Source of the DNA: Monarcha castaneiventris obscurior
Taxonomy: Eukaryota; Chordata; Aves; Passeriformes; Monarchidae
NCBI GenBank assembly: GCA_026261815.1
Contig: JAMPIT010000180.1
Coordinates: forward strand, 124,001 to 188,000
Direction of reading: 5' to 3'
DNA length: 64,000 bases
A program made the translations under genes and the position numbers. Position 1 is the first letter of the stretch. Every line of letters begins with the position of its first letter. Positions 63,878-64,000 of this stretch are shown here, piece by piece. The notes beneath the pieces were generated by a model. The model was not told the DNA's origin. It saw only the letters and a list, made by a program, of their open reading frames with translations, and made no database searches.

Positions 63878-63962
63878 TTCCAGACTGTCCTGGGCTTGTG
63901 GAAGGTGTCCCTGCCCATGGAAGGAGAGGATCCTTAAGGTCCCTCCCGTGGTTCCATGATTC
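63878..63962 (+). mobile_element. CR1 LINE, short 3' fragment
   Basis: GGGCTTGTGGAAGGTGTCCC, TGCCCATGGAAGGAGAGGAT, CCTTAAGGTCCCTCCCGTGG and TTCCATGATTCC form a very short plus-strand CR1 3' end. A tail-like TCATGGAATCACGGAATTCC lies just to its left (63862-63881) in the opposite sense. Confidence 0.85.
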
Positions 63963-64000
63963 CCACACACCTTTCTTCTGATAGATAAAAAATCCACAGC

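Noticed and set aside
1..64000. tRNA, rRNA or other structured RNA genes
   Set aside because: No A-box and B-box pair, cloverleaf or rRNA-like stretch was recognised by eye. A covariance-model scan would be needed to be certain.

Overview
This window looks like nuclear DNA of a bird, most likely a songbird. The evidence is about 35 copies or fragments of a CR1-type LINE (3' ends with CCCTTCC...CCCAAACCATTCC followed by ATTCCATG-like 8-bp tail units), no mammalian SINEs, many short GC-rich minisatellites, and no bacterial-style gene packing. I found no protein-coding gene I can defend. The long open frames are by-products of CR1 copies, tandem repeats and stop-poor GC-rich sequence, and often both strands are open over the same stretch. 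The window is best read as intergenic or large-intron sequence.

To keep CR1 entries short I use landmarks, written 5'->3' on the element strand, from the internal side to the 3' end: I = TGCACCTGGGTCAGGG; H = GGTGAGACCCCACCTGCAGA; G = GAGCTGCTGGAGAGAGTCCA; F = CCTGGAGAAGGGAAGGCTCC; E = GGGAATGGCTTCCCACTGGG; D = GGAAGGAATTGCTGGCTGGG; C = CTGTGGCTGCCCCTGGATCC; B = TGTCCCTGCC; A = pre-tail plus 8-bp tail units. These are 'type 1' copies. 'Type 2' copies are an older or different CR1 subfamily whose pre-tail reads like TCTTTTCCAACCT. Every copy is 5'-truncated (longest about 785 bp against a 4-5 kb full element), so none carries an intact reverse transcriptase ORF.

Layout. 1-8 kb: mostly unique, with a large minisatellite at 3.4-4.1 kb and a purine-rich one at 5.56-5.92 kb. 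8-20.8 kb: dense CR1, including a strand-switched copy at 10.6-11.1 kb and a GGAAA tract at 18.2 kb. 20.8-30.4 kb: three GC-rich minisatellites (22.7-24.0 kb), a 363-bp tandem duplication (25.67-26.43 kb), a 52-base A run (29.63 kb), and AT-rich blocks that resemble conserved noncoding DNA. 30.4-44.5 kb: a (CTCCTT)n tract, a higher-order minisatellite (35.93-36.49 kb), two strong palindromes, many CR1s and a long AT-rich block at 43.7-44.5 kb. 44.5-64 kb: a probable solo endogenous-retrovirus LTR (46.7-47.3 kb), two of the longest CR1s, a (CCTCT)n tract, a 20-bp minisatellite (59.9-60.4 kb) and further AT-rich blocks.

The low-repeat, AT-rich blocks with homeobox-, octamer- and forkhead-like motifs are where function is most likely, as cis-regulatory DNA. 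That is inference from composition and needs cross-species alignment. I saw no CRISPR array, operon, tRNA, rRNA or novel multi-gene system.
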